Assembly (NCBI GenBank): GCA_022766945.1
Contig: JALEOU010000071.1
Location: forward strand, 1 to 64,000
Direction: 5' to 3'
Length of the DNA: 64,000 nt
Source: Fusicatenibacter sp.
GTDB lineage: Bacteria > Bacillota > Clostridia > Lachnospirales > Lachnospiraceae
Position numbers and translations under genes: made by a program. The notes beneath the pieces were generated by a model. That model made no database searches. It worked only from the letters and a program-made list of their open reading frames with translations, and was not told the DNA's origin. This document shows positions 8,806 to 16,889 of this stretch, one piece after another; position 1 is the first letter of the stretch, and each line of letters starts with the position of its first letter.

Positions 8806-10047
8806 ATGAAATTATACGATCTGAAAGAACTGGAAGAACGCGTGATCCTGGTAGGTGTTCAGGAAAATGACGGAATGGATGCCGAGCATTCTCTGGATGA
8901 ACTTTCCGAGCTTGCACGCACAGCAAAAGCAAGTGTTGTCGGAAGGCTGATTCAGACGAGAGAGGCGATTCATCCGGGCACCTATATCGGAAAAGGAAAA
9001 ACAGAAGAACTGAAAATCCTTGTGAGAGCTTCTGATGCTACGGGGATTATCTGTGACGACGAGCTTTCCGCCATCCAGATCCGTAATCTTGAGGAGGCAC
9101 TGGAATGCAAGGTGATGGATCGGACGCTTCTGATTCTGGATATTTTTGCGGCCAGAGCGGTGAGCAGTGAAGGAAAGATCCAGGTGGAACTGGCGCAGCT
9201 TCGATACCGTGCATCAAGGCTTTCCGGAATTGGAAATTCGCTGTCCAGACTGGGCGGAGGAATCGGAACGAGAGGTCCCGGAGAGAAAAAGCTGGAAAGT
9301 GACCGGCGTCTGATCCGAGCACGGATTACACAGTTAAAAAAGGAACTCGAAGATGTACGTCAGCACCGGGAACTCATAAGAGACGGCAGGAAGAAAAGCC
9401 ACATACCGACTGCCGCGCTTGTGGGATATACTTCCGCAGGGAAGAGCAGTCTTTTGAATGTGCTGACGGGTTCCGAGATCCTGGCAGATGATATGCTGTT
9501 TTCAACACTGGATACGACAACGAGGTCGATGAAGCTTCCGGACGGCCAGGAAATTTTGCTGATTGATACGGTAGGATTTATTCACAAACTGCCGCATCAT
9601 CTGATTGATGCATTCCGCAGTACGCTGGAGGAGGCACGCTATGCTGATCTGATTCTTCATGTAGTGGATACTTCCAATCCACAGATGGAGCTTCAGATGC
9701 AGGTAGTCTATGATACGCTGCGCCAGCTCCAGGTAGAGGAGAAAAAGATTATTACTCTGTTTAACAAGCAGGATAAACTGCCGCAGCGAACGGTGATCAG
9801 GGATTTTCATGCGGATTACAGTCTTTCGGTATCAGCGAAAACAGGGGAGGGACTTGAAAAGCTGGGAGACCTGCTGGCAGAACAGCTCAGAGAGGGGAAA
9901 ATCTATATCGAACGCTGTTATTCCTATGATCGCGCCGGGATAGTATCTGTGATTCGAAATCATGGAATTCTGCTGGAGGAGGAATATCTGCCGGAGGGAA
10001 TTTCAATCAAAGCGTATGTTCCAAAAGAAATCTATGCGAGAGTGTAG
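8806..10047 (+). CDS. hflX: Ribosome-associated GTPase HflX
   Basis: HflX is a GTPase that binds the 50S subunit and rescues or splits stalled ribosomes under stress. The 413-residue protein has the N-terminal HflX domain with the GIGTRGPGEKKLE signature, a basic coiled linker, and the G domain: G1 GYTSAGKSS (207-215), G3 DTVGF, and G4 NKQD. Length is typical. ATG 8806 follows GGGAGAAGAAAG. It lies 36 nt after the TPR lipoprotein and may be the last gene of that operon, ended by the hairpin at 10074. Confidence 0.95.
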   Translation: MKLYDLKELEERVILVGVQENDGMDAEHSLDELSELARTAKASVVGRLIQTREAIHPGTYIGKGKTEELKILVRASDATGIICDDELSAIQIRNLEEALECKVMDRTLLILDIFAARAVSSEGKIQVELAQLRYRASRLSGIGNSLSRLGGGIGTRGPGEKKLESDRRLIRARITQLKKELEDVRQHRELIRDGRKKSHIPTAALVGYTSAGKSSLLNVLTGSEILADDMLFSTLDTTTRSMKLPDGQEILLIDTVGFIHKLPHHLIDAFRSTLEEARYADLILHVVDTSNPQMELQMQVVYDTLRQLQVEEKKIITLFNKQDKLPQRTVIRDFHADYSLSVSAKTGEGLEKLGDLLAEQLREGKIYIERCYSYDRAGIVSVIRNHGILLEEEYLPEGISIKAYVPKEIYARV

Positions 10048-10073
10048 TGGAAATCTGTCATTGCTGTATTTTC

Positions 10074-10129
10074 AAAAAGCACCATATCTTGTGACGTACA
10101 AAAAATAGTTACTAGATATGGTGCTTTTT
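10074..10129 (+). terminator. Long hairpin ending the hflX transcript
   Basis: A perfect 16-bp inverted repeat, AAAAAGCACCATATCT (10074-10089) and AGATATGGTGCTTTTT (10114-10129), flanks a 24-base loop. The T-rich 3' arm makes it a plausible intrinsic terminator, possibly working in both directions. The arms coincide with two NrdR-like boxes (separate entry), so the hairpin may be a by-product of paired palindromic operators. Confidence 0.65.
10079..10124 (+). promoter_or_regulatory. Candidate tandem NrdR boxes upstream of nrdD
   Basis: Known NrdR sites resemble aCaCwAtATaTwGtgt and occur as pairs about three helical turns apart. Here GCACCATATCTTGTGA (10079-10094) matches 12 of 16 positions and TTACTAGATATGGTGC (10109-10124) matches 11 of 16, with a start-to-start distance of 30 bp. 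They lie immediately upstream of the nrdD promoter. This suggests repression by the ATP/dATP-sensing NrdR, whose gene is not in the window. This is inferred from consensus by eye. Confidence 0.5.
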
Positions 10130-10133
10130 GCTA

Positions 10134-10162
10134 TTGACGGGGAGGAAAGGCTCTGCTATGAT
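10134..10162 (+). promoter_or_regulatory. Sigma-A promoter for nrdD
   Basis: TTGACG (10134-10139) and TATGAT (10157-10162) with a 17-base spacer. Transcription would start near 10169, about 50 nt before the nrdD start codon. Confidence 0.78.
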
Positions 10163-10221
10163 AGGAAACAGACATCGCCGGATGGTATTCCGGTATGAAA
10201 TATGGATTGGGAGGATCAGGA

Positions 10222-12612
10222 ATGTTTCAGGTAGAAAAAAGAGACGGTGCTATCGCAGAGTTCCGTATGAATAAAATCACAGACGCAATCGGTAAGGCAT
10301 TTGCAGCGAAAGAAATGCAGTACAGCGATGATATGCTTCAGCTGCTCGCGCTGCGCGTGACGGCCGATTTTCAGCCGAAAATCAGGGATGGTAAAATATC
10401 CGTGGAATCTATTCAGGACAGTGTGGAAAATGTGCTGATACAGTGCGGTTACGCGGAGGTTGCCAAAGCCTATATTCTTTACCGTAAGCAGAGAGAAAAA
10501 ATCAGAAATATGAAGTCTACGATTGTGGATTACAAAGAGATTGTAGACAGCTATGTGAAAGTGGAAGACTGGCGTGTGAAGGAAAACTCTACTGTGACCT
10601 ATTCTGTCGGAGGACTGATCCTGAGCAATTCCGGGGCGATCACGGCAAATTACTGGCTTTCCGAGATCTATGACGAGGAAATTGCCAATGCGCACAGAAA
10701 CGCGGATATTCACATTCATGATCTGTCTATGCTGACCGGATATTGCGCAGGATGGTCTTTAAAACAGCTGATCCGCGAGGGACTTGGCGGTATCAATGGA
10801 AAAATCACATCATCACCGGCGAGACATTTATCAGTACTTTGCAATCAGATGGTGAATTTTCTTGGTATTATGCAGAATGAATGGGCAGGAGCTCAGGCGT
10901 TTTCCTCCTTTGATACGTACCTTGCACCTTTTGTAAAAGCAGATAATCTGTCCTACCGCGAGGTGAAAAAATGTATTGAGGCCTTTGTCTATGGTGTGAA
11001 TACTCCAAGCCGGTGGGGCAGCCAGGCGCCTTTTTCAAATATCACGCTGGACTGGACAGTACCGGATGATCTGGCAGAGCTTCCGGCCATTGTTGGCGGA
11101 AAGGATATGGATTTCAAATACAAAGACTGTAAAAAAGAGATGGATATGATCAATAAAGCCTTTATTGAAACGATGATTGAAGGGGACGCCAACGGACGTG
11201 GATTCCAGTATCCGATTCCCACATATTCCATTACTTCAGACTTTGACTGGTCAGATACCGAGAATAACCGTCTTCTCTTTGAGATGACTGCCAAATACGG
11301 GACTCCGTATTTTTCAAATTATATCAACAGTGATATGAAGCCAAGTGATGTGCGCTCCATGTGCTGCCGTCTTCGCCTGGATTTAAGAGAACTTCGCAAG
11401 AAAACCGGAGGCTTCTTCGGTTCCGGAGAGAGTACCGGTTCGGTAGGAGTTGTCACGATCAATATGCCAAGGATAGCGTATCTGTCCCAGGATGAGCAGG
11501 AGTTTTATCGCCGACTGGACCATATGATGGATCTGGCTGCCCGCTCTCTGAAAATCAAGCGTGATGTGATCACACGTTTGCTGAACGAGGGGTTATACCC
11601 GTATACGAAACGGTATCTGGGAAGCTTTGACAATCATTTCTCCACGATCGGGCTGATCGGGATGAATGAAGTCGGTCTCAATGCAAAATGGCTCGGAAGA
11701 GATATGACAGATCCAAAGACACAGCAGTTTACTAAAGATGTACTGAACCATATGAGAGAAAGACTTTCTGATTATCAGGAAGAGTATGGCGACCTGTACA
11801 ATCTGGAAGCCACTCCTGCGGAATCCACAACCTACCGTCTTGCGAAACATGATCGGGAGAGATGGCCGGATATCAAGACCGCAGGAAGCAAGGGAGATAC
11901 GCCATATTATACGAACAGTTCCCATTTGCCGGTGGATTATACGGATGATATCTTCTCTGCACTGGATATCCAGGATGACCTGCAGACGTTGTATACCTCA
12001 GGAACTGTCTTTCATGCATTTCTTGGTGAGAAGCTTCCTGACTGGCAGTCGGCTGCATCCCTGGTGCGAAAAATTGCAGAGAATTATAAACTGCCTTACT
12101 ACACCCTGTCACCCACTTATTCCGTCTGCCCGAACGATGGGTATCTGGCCGGAGAACACTTTACCTGTCCTGTTTGCGGAGGGGAAGCTGAAGTGTACAG
12201 CCGCATTACCGGTTATTACCGTCCTGTGAAAAACTGGAACGATGGCAAGCGTCAGGAGTACCAGAACAGAACCGTTTATGATGTGGAGAATTCCAGACTC
12301 AACAAAGGACGGATGAAATCAAAAGCAGAGGCAGTAAAAAAGGCGGAGGAGAATGCCGTAAGGATGACAGAGAGAGAAAGTACAGATGGCATGTATCTTT
12401 TTACCACCAGTACCTGCCCGAACTGCCGGATCGCCAAAGAAATGCTTGAGGGAGAGCAGTATGAAGTCATCGATGCGGAAAAACGGCCGGATCTGGTGCA
12501 GAAGTATGGAATTATGCAGGCACCGACGTTGATTGTCGTCGAGGACGGTGAAACACAGAAATATGTGAATGCTTCGAATATTCAGAGATTTGTCGAGGAA
12601 AGAACGATGTAG
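10222..12612 (+). CDS. nrdD: Anaerobic ribonucleoside-triphosphate reductase with fused redoxin domain
   Basis: Class III glycyl-radical enzyme that makes deoxyribonucleotides without oxygen. Domains in order: an ATP-cone allosteric domain (about 1-95), the ten-stranded barrel with QAPFSNITLDW and a CCRL segment that may hold the thiyl cysteine, a cysteine-rich metal site (CPND...CPVCG), the glycyl-radical loop RITGYYR with Gly664, and an extra C-terminal glutaredoxin-like domain (about 724-796) with CPNC at 732-735. Family members without the extra domain are about 700 residues; this one is 796. The ATG at 10222 has GGGAGG 7 nt upstream, whereas the ATG at 10195 lacks a site. No activase gene (nrdG) is adjacent. 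Confidence 0.94.
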   Translation: MFQVEKRDGAIAEFRMNKITDAIGKAFAAKEMQYSDDMLQLLALRVTADFQPKIRDGKISVESIQDSVENVLIQCGYAEVAKAYILYRKQREKIRNMKSTIVDYKEIVDSYVKVEDWRVKENSTVTYSVGGLILSNSGAITANYWLSEIYDEEIANAHRNADIHIHDLSMLTGYCAGWSLKQLIREGLGGINGKITSSPARHLSVLCNQMVNFLGIMQNEWAGAQAFSSFDTYLAPFVKADNLSYREVKKCIEAFVYGVNTPSRWGSQAPFSNITLDWTVPDDLAELPAIVGGKDMDFKYKDCKKEMDMINKAFIETMIEGDANGRGFQYPIPTYSITSDFDWSDTENNRLLFEMTAKYGTPYFSNYINSDMKPSDVRSMCCRLRLDLRELRKKTGGFFGSGESTGSVGVVTINMPRIAYLSQDEQEFYRRLDHMMDLAARSLKIKRDVITRLLNEGLYPYTKRYLGSFDNHFSTIGLIGMNEVGLNAKWLGRDMTDPKTQQFTKDVLNHMRERLSDYQEEYGDLYNLEATPAESTTYRLAKHDRERWPDIKTAGSKGDTPYYTNSSHLPVDYTDDIFSALDIQDDLQTLYTSGTVFHAFLGEKLPDWQSAASLVRKIAENYKLPYYTLSPTYSVCPNDGYLAGEHFTCPVCGGEAEVYSRITGYYRPVKNWNDGKRQEYQNRTVYDVENSRLNKGRMKSKAEAVKKAEENAVRMTERESTDGMYLFTTSTCPNCRIAKEMLEGEQYEVIDAEKRPDLVQKYGIMQAPTLIVVEDGETQKYVNASNIQRFVEERTM

Positions 12613-12623
12613 TTCGCTTTTTA

Positions 12624-12652
12624 TTGCCATCCGCGCGCGATCGCGCTATAAT
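12624..12652 (+). promoter_or_regulatory. Sigma-A promoter for metY with palindromic spacer
   Basis: TTGCCA (12624-12629) and TATAAT (12647-12652) with 17 bases between. The spacer holds the perfect 12-base palindrome GCGCGATCGCGC (12635-12646), which could be a repressor site. Expected start is near 12659. Confidence 0.72.
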
Positions 12653-12663
12653 AGGAATAACGG

Positions 12664-12693
12664 TACCCTCCCCGGGAAACCCGGCGGAGGGTA
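12664..12693 (+). promoter_or_regulatory. Strong hairpin at the 5' end of the metY mRNA
   Basis: TACCCTCC pairs with GGAGGGTA and the inner CCGGG with CCCGG around an AAA loop, one C bulged: about 13 base pairs. It lacks a following T run, so it is not a standard terminator. It starts only a few bases after the predicted transcription start and ends 66 nt before the metY start codon. No S-box or T-box core is visible. Confidence 0.55.
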
Positions 12694-12759
12694 TTGATTC
12701 GTGAAGCGGCAGGAAAGAAGCCGAAAGCGAAAATTTACGATAGAAGCGAGGAAAAATAT

Positions 12760-14037
12760 ATGGCATACAGCAAAGATACCATCTGTGTTCAGGGTGGATG
12801 GCAGCCGGGCAATGGAGAACCGAGAGTGCTGCCGATTTATCAGAGCACTACGTTTAAGTATTCCACCAGTGAAGAGATGGGTAAGTTATTCGATCTCGAG
12901 GAAGAAGGTTATTTTTATTCCCGTCTGCAGAATCCGACCTGTGATACCGTTGCACAGAAGATCTGTGATCTTGAGGGCGGCGTGGCAGCGATGCTGACTT
13001 CCTCAGGACAGTCCGCAACGATGCTGGCAGTGACTAATATCTGTGAGGCAGGGGATCATGTGATCTGTGCCGCAAAAGTATACGGAGGTACTTCCAATCT
13101 GCTGTCTGTCACACTGCGTCGTTTTGGCATTGACACGACGCTGGTGGATCAGGATGCACCGGCAGAGGAGCTGGAGAAAGCGTTCAAACCAAACACAAAA
13201 GCTGTGTTTGCGGAAACGATTTCCAACCCGGCAGGTGTTGTGCTTGACATTGAAAAATTTGTAAAATTATCTCATGACCATGGGGTTCCGATGATCTGTG
13301 ACAATACCTTTGCAACGCCGATCAACTGTCGTCCTTTCGAGTTTGGCGTAGATATTGTAACACACTCCACGACAAAATATATGGATGGACATGCGATGGC
13401 GATGGGTGGTGCGATCGTGGATTCCGGTAATTTTGACTGGGATGCTCATTCGGATAAATATCCGGGACTGACGACTCCGGACGATTCTTACCATGGCGTT
13501 ATTTATACACAGAAGTTCGGAAAGAAAGCTTTTATTACCAAAGCGACCGTACAGCTGATGCGGGATATGGGAGCCTGCCAGTCACCGCAGAATGCGTTTC
13601 TGACAAACATTGGTCTTGAAACACTGCATCTTCGGATGGAGCGCCATTGCAGAAATGCGGAAAAGGTAGCCGTATTTTTGAAAAACCATCCGAAAGTTGC
13701 CTGGATCGAGTATGCCGGTCTTGCAGACAGCAAATATCATGCGCTGGCAGAAAAGTATATGCCGAATGGCACCTGCGGAGTCCTTTGCTTTGGACCGGTT
13801 GGAGGCAGAGAAGGTGCAATGCGTTTCACCAATGGTCTGAAAATGGTGGCAATCGTGACGCATGTGGCAGACGCGCGTTCCTGTGTGCTCCACCCGGCAA
13901 GCCATACACATCGTCAGCTGAATGATCAGCAGCTTGTGGAGGCAGGGGTTCTTCCGGATCTGATCCGATTGTCAGTAGGAATCGAGGATGTGGATGACAT
14001 CATTGCGGATCTGGATCAGGCATTGGCACAGGTGTGA
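12760..14037 (+). CDS. metY: O-acetylhomoserine sulfhydrylase / Cys-Met metabolism PLP enzyme
   Basis: PLP-dependent gamma-substitution enzyme that makes homocysteine from O-acetylhomoserine and sulfide (or uses related thiols). The 425-residue length and the order YQSTTFKYST, YSRLQNPTCDTVAQKICDLE, AKVYGGT, CDNTFATP and HSTTKYMDGH (PLP lysine) match the MetY branch better than the shorter (~380) cystathionine gamma-synthases. Chosen ATG 12760 is preceded by GCGAGGAAAAATAT; the upstream in-frame codon at 12694 lies inside the leader hairpin. An M24 peptidase follows 37 nt downstream. Confidence 0.88.
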   Translation: MAYSKDTICVQGGWQPGNGEPRVLPIYQSTTFKYSTSEEMGKLFDLEEEGYFYSRLQNPTCDTVAQKICDLEGGVAAMLTSSGQSATMLAVTNICEAGDHVICAAKVYGGTSNLLSVTLRRFGIDTTLVDQDAPAEELEKAFKPNTKAVFAETISNPAGVVLDIEKFVKLSHDHGVPMICDNTFATPINCRPFEFGVDIVTHSTTKYMDGHAMAMGGAIVDSGNFDWDAHSDKYPGLTTPDDSYHGVIYTQKFGKKAFITKATVQLMRDMGACQSPQNAFLTNIGLETLHLRMERHCRNAEKVAVFLKNHPKVAWIEYAGLADSKYHALAEKYMPNGTCGVLCFGPVGGREGAMRFTNGLKMVAIVTHVADARSCVLHPASHTHRQLNDQQLVEAGVLPDLIRLSVGIEDVDDIIADLDQALAQV

Positions 14038-14074
14038 TTTGCACAGGAGAAAAGAGACAGGAAAGGTGAATAAA

Positions 14075-15130
14075 ATGACAGCTGAACAGAAACAGAAATT
14101 ACTTGGAACAGGGGTACAGGCTGTATTGATTACAGATCCTTACAATATGCGTTACTTAAGCGGCTTTCGCGGAGGAGAGGGTATACTGTATATCTCAGAA
14201 AAACAGAATGTCCTGATTACGGATTCCCGTTATACCGAAGCCGCAGGTAAGGAAAGCGACTTTACCGTGATTGAGGAGAACCGTGACCACAAAAGATCAC
14301 AGATCCTCTCTGAGTGTATCAGCCAGGATGGAATCGGAGTTGTTGGATTTGAGGATCTTTCCATGCTTTACTGTGAGTACGCAAGTCTGAAAGCGGCGCT
14401 TACCATGGTGGATGAGTGGAAACCCCTTGGCAGAGCGGTAAAGACACTGCGCGCGATCAAGACAGAGGAAGAGCTTTCTTACCTGAGACGTGCGGAGGAG
14501 ATTGGCGATATTGCATTCACAAAGATTCTTGAAGTCATCCGTCCCGGTATCACAGAGCTGGAAATTGCCGCAGAGCTGGAGTATCAGATGAAAAAGGTCG
14601 GAGCAGAGAATCTGGGATTTGAGACAATCGTCGCTTCCGGTATTCATTCCTCCATGCCGCATGCAATTCCGGACACCAAAAAAGTGGAACTTGGTGATTT
14701 CGTGACGATGGATTATGGGTGCAAATACCAGGGATACTGTTCCGACATGACCCGTACTATTGTAGTCGGAAAAGCAAACGAGAAGCAAAAGGAAATCTAT
14801 AACACAGTACTCAAAGCGCAGGTAGCAGCAGAGGAGGCAATCCGCTCCGGTATCGAAGGATGGACGGTAGATAAAGTGGCCAGAGATATCATCGGAGCCG
14901 CCGGATACGGTGAGTGCTTCGGTCATGGACTGGGTCATGGCGTCGGCTTGTTTATTCATGAGGAGCCGGGCTTCGGCAAAAATATCCTGGAGCCGAATAT
15001 CGTCATAACTGTTGAGCCGGGCATTTATGTACCTGGATTTGGCGGTGTGCGAATTGAGGATATGGGTGTAGTACGTGAAGACTGTTTTGAAAGCTTCGCG
15101 CACTCTCCGAAAGAACTGATAGAACTGTAA
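14075..15130 (+). CDS. M24 family Xaa-Pro aminopeptidase/dipeptidase
   Basis: Cytosolic metallopeptidase that trims peptides with proline in second position. The 351-residue protein has the N-terminal creatinase-like domain and the pita-bread catalytic domain with metal ligands visible in order: Asp in VTMDYGC, Asp in SDMTRT, His in GHGLGHGVG, Glu in TVEPGIY and Glu in RIEDMG. The exact specificity (aminopeptidase P or prolidase) is not readable. ATG 14075 follows GAAAGGTGAATAAA; earlier in-frame codons overlap metY. It is likely co-transcribed with metY and ended by the terminator at 15144. Confidence 0.92.
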   Translation: MTAEQKQKLLGTGVQAVLITDPYNMRYLSGFRGGEGILYISEKQNVLITDSRYTEAAGKESDFTVIEENRDHKRSQILSECISQDGIGVVGFEDLSMLYCEYASLKAALTMVDEWKPLGRAVKTLRAIKTEEELSYLRRAEEIGDIAFTKILEVIRPGITELEIAAELEYQMKKVGAENLGFETIVASGIHSSMPHAIPDTKKVELGDFVTMDYGCKYQGYCSDMTRTIVVGKANEKQKEIYNTVLKAQVAAEEAIRSGIEGWTVDKVARDIIGAAGYGECFGHGLGHGVGLFIHEEPGFGKNILEPNIVITVEPGIYVPGFGGVRIEDMGVVREDCFESFAHSPKELIEL

Positions 15131-15143
15131 AAGAGAGAGACTC

Positions 15144-15189
15144 ATCCCCGCTGCAGTGTATTTCTGAATATCTGCGGCGGGGATTTTTA
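15144..15189 (+). terminator. Terminator after the M24 peptidase gene
   Basis: ATCCCCGCTGCAG pairs with CTGCGGCGGGGAT (one G-T pair) and is followed by a T run. Confidence 0.85.
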
Positions 15190-15261
15190 CTGCTCTGCGA
15201 TGGATGGCACAGGCGGCAGCGGTGATGAATAGGTGATGATGTAAGAAAATTATTTTTAGGG

Positions 15262-15290
15262 TTGACAAAAATCAGGAAAGCTCGTATGAT
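15262..15290 (+). promoter_or_regulatory. Sigma-A promoter for glyA
   Basis: TTGACA (15262-15267) and TATGAT (15285-15290) with a 17-base spacer: among the strongest promoter matches in the window. It leaves a leader of about 104 nt with an 8-bp hairpin, TTGAGCAG/CTGCTCAA (15342-15369). Confidence 0.82.
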
Positions 15291-15400
15291 GGGGATGTCC
15301 GCACTCATTGGACAAATGTTTGCGACAGAAAGAATGTGGATTTGAGCAGGAAAATCAGACGCTGCTCAATACTATTTTTATCATATGGGAGGAAGATGAT

Positions 15401-16639
15401 ATGTATTCGTTGGATGAAGTCAGAGCAGTCGATCCTGAGATCGCGGAGCTGATTGTGAAAGAACAGGAGAGACAGAACAGTCATATCGAGTTGATTGCGT
15501 CAGAAAACTGGGTATCCAAGGCTGTTATGGCAGCAATGGGAAGCCCGTTGACGAATAAATATGCAGAAGGATATCCTGGAAAGAGATTTTACGGCGGCTG
15601 TGGCTGTGTGGACGAAGTGGAGAAGCTGGCGATTGAACGTGCCTGCGAGATTTTTGGATGTACGTATGCCAATGTACAGCCTCATTCAGGAGCGCAGGCA
15701 AATATGGCAGTGTTTTTTGCACTGCTCGAGCAGGGAGATACCGTAATGGGTATGAACCTGGCTCATGGCGGTCACCTGACCCATGGAAGCCCGGCTAACT
15801 TTTCAGGAACCTACTTTAACATTGTGCCTTACGGTGTCAATGATGAAGGTGTGATTGACTATGAGGAAGTGGAGCGCATTGCCAGAGAGTGCAGACCAAA
15901 GCTGATAGTGGCAGGTGCCAGTGCGTATGCGAGAACCATTGATTTCAAACGATTCCGTGAGATCGCAGATGAAGTTGGTGCCTATCTGATGGTAGATATG
16001 GCACATATTGCAGGTCTTGTAGCATCCGGGTGCCATCCAAGTCCCATTCCCTACGCGCATGTGACAACGACTACAACACACAAGACTCTGCGGGGACCAA
16101 GGGGAGGACTGATTCTCTCCAGCGCAGAATTTGCAAAAGAGCATAAGTTCAACAAGGCAGTGTTCCCCGGCATCCAGGGTGGACCTCTGATGCATGTGAT
16201 CGCAGCAAAGGCTGTCTGCTTTAAGGAAGTTCTCAGCGATGAGTTCAAGCAGTATGGAAGACAGGTTGTGAGCAATGCACAGGCTCTTTGCAAAGGTTTG
16301 ATGGATCGGGGTATCAAAATTGTATCCGGAGGGACAGACAATCATCTGATGCTGGTGGATCTGGCATCTATGGGGAAGACCGGAAGGGAAGTGGAATTGC
16401 TTCTGGACAATGTGGGTATCACGGCGAATAAAAATACAATTCCCAATGATCCGCAGTCTGCGTTTGTGACCAGCGGTATTCGTCTTGGCACCCCTGCAGT
16501 CACAGCCAGAGGTATGGTGGAAGAGGATATGGATGTCATCGCAGAGGCAATCGCCCTGGTACTTGCGGATGCAGAAGCAAACAGTGAAAAAGCGAAAGTA
16601 TTGATTCAGGGCCTGACCCAAAAATATCCGTTGATGTAA
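15401..16639 (+). CDS. glyA: Serine hydroxymethyltransferase
   Basis: PLP enzyme converting serine and tetrahydrofolate to glycine and 5,10-methylene-THF, the main one-carbon source for purines, thymidylate and formyl-Met. The 412-residue length is typical. Visible are the N-terminal [10 protein letters not shown], the GGHLTHG segment, the cofactor-binding DMAHIAGLV and the PLP lysine motif [17 protein letters not shown] 15401 has GGGAGGAAGATGAT upstream; the open frame extends further 5' without a better site. It stands alone between a strong promoter and the terminator at 16701. Confidence 0.97.
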   Translation: MYSLDEVRAVDPEIAELIVKEQERQNSHIELIASENWVSKAVMAAMGSPLTNKYAEGYPGKRFYGGCGCVDEVEKLAIERACEIFGCTYANVQPHSGAQANMAVFFALLEQGDTVMGMNLAHGGHLTHGSPANFSGTYFNIVPYGVNDEGVIDYEEVERIARECRPKLIVAGASAYARTIDFKRFREIADEVGAYLMVDMAHIAGLVASGCHPSPIPYAHVTTTTTHKTLRGPRGGLILSSAEFAKEHKFNKAVFPGIQGGPLMHVIAAKAVCFKEVLSDEFKQYGRQVVSNAQALCKGLMDRGIKIVSGGTDNHLMLVDLASMGKTGREVELLLDNVGITANKNTIPNDPQSAFVTSGIRLGTPAVTARGMVEEDMDVIAEAIALVLADAEANSEKAKVLIQGLTQKYPLM

Positions 16640-16700
16640 TATCTGCCCGGTGTCTGTTTCGTGTGTTACCTGAACAGTAGCTACAAATAAACATGAAAAA

Positions 16701-16733
16701 CCCCGTCTGTCCCTATTGACAGGCGGGATTTTT
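16701..16733 (+). terminator. Terminator after glyA
   Basis: CCCGTCTGTC pairs with GACAGGCGGG (one G-T pair) around a 6-base loop, followed by ATTTTT. Confidence 0.88.
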
Positions 16734-16889
16734 AATGTTATGGTAACAATAGTTATACGACTGACGGAAGTGGAATTGACCACAGGGAGTATAATATCAG
16801 AAGGCCGACCGTCTGGGCAGAAGGAATCATGCTTGGATTGGGAAGTCTTTTTTTGTCCCCGGAAATTAACATCAAAAGGAGAATGTGTC

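Noticed and set aside
12653..12759. S-box, T-box or other methionine riboswitch before metY
   Set aside because: Only ~100 nt long, one GC hairpin, none of the conserved core motifs of those classes.
14297..15268. 323-residue minus-strand frame over the M24 peptidase gene
   Set aside because: Shadow frame that runs through the downstream terminator.
15297..15400. Glycine riboswitch before glyA
   Set aside because: No conserved glycine-aptamer core; only a simple 8-bp stem is present.
16761..16795. Sigma-A promoter for the IMP cyclohydrolase gene
   Set aside because: TATAAT at 16790 has TTGACC only 8 nt upstream and CTGACG 23 nt upstream; neither spacing works.
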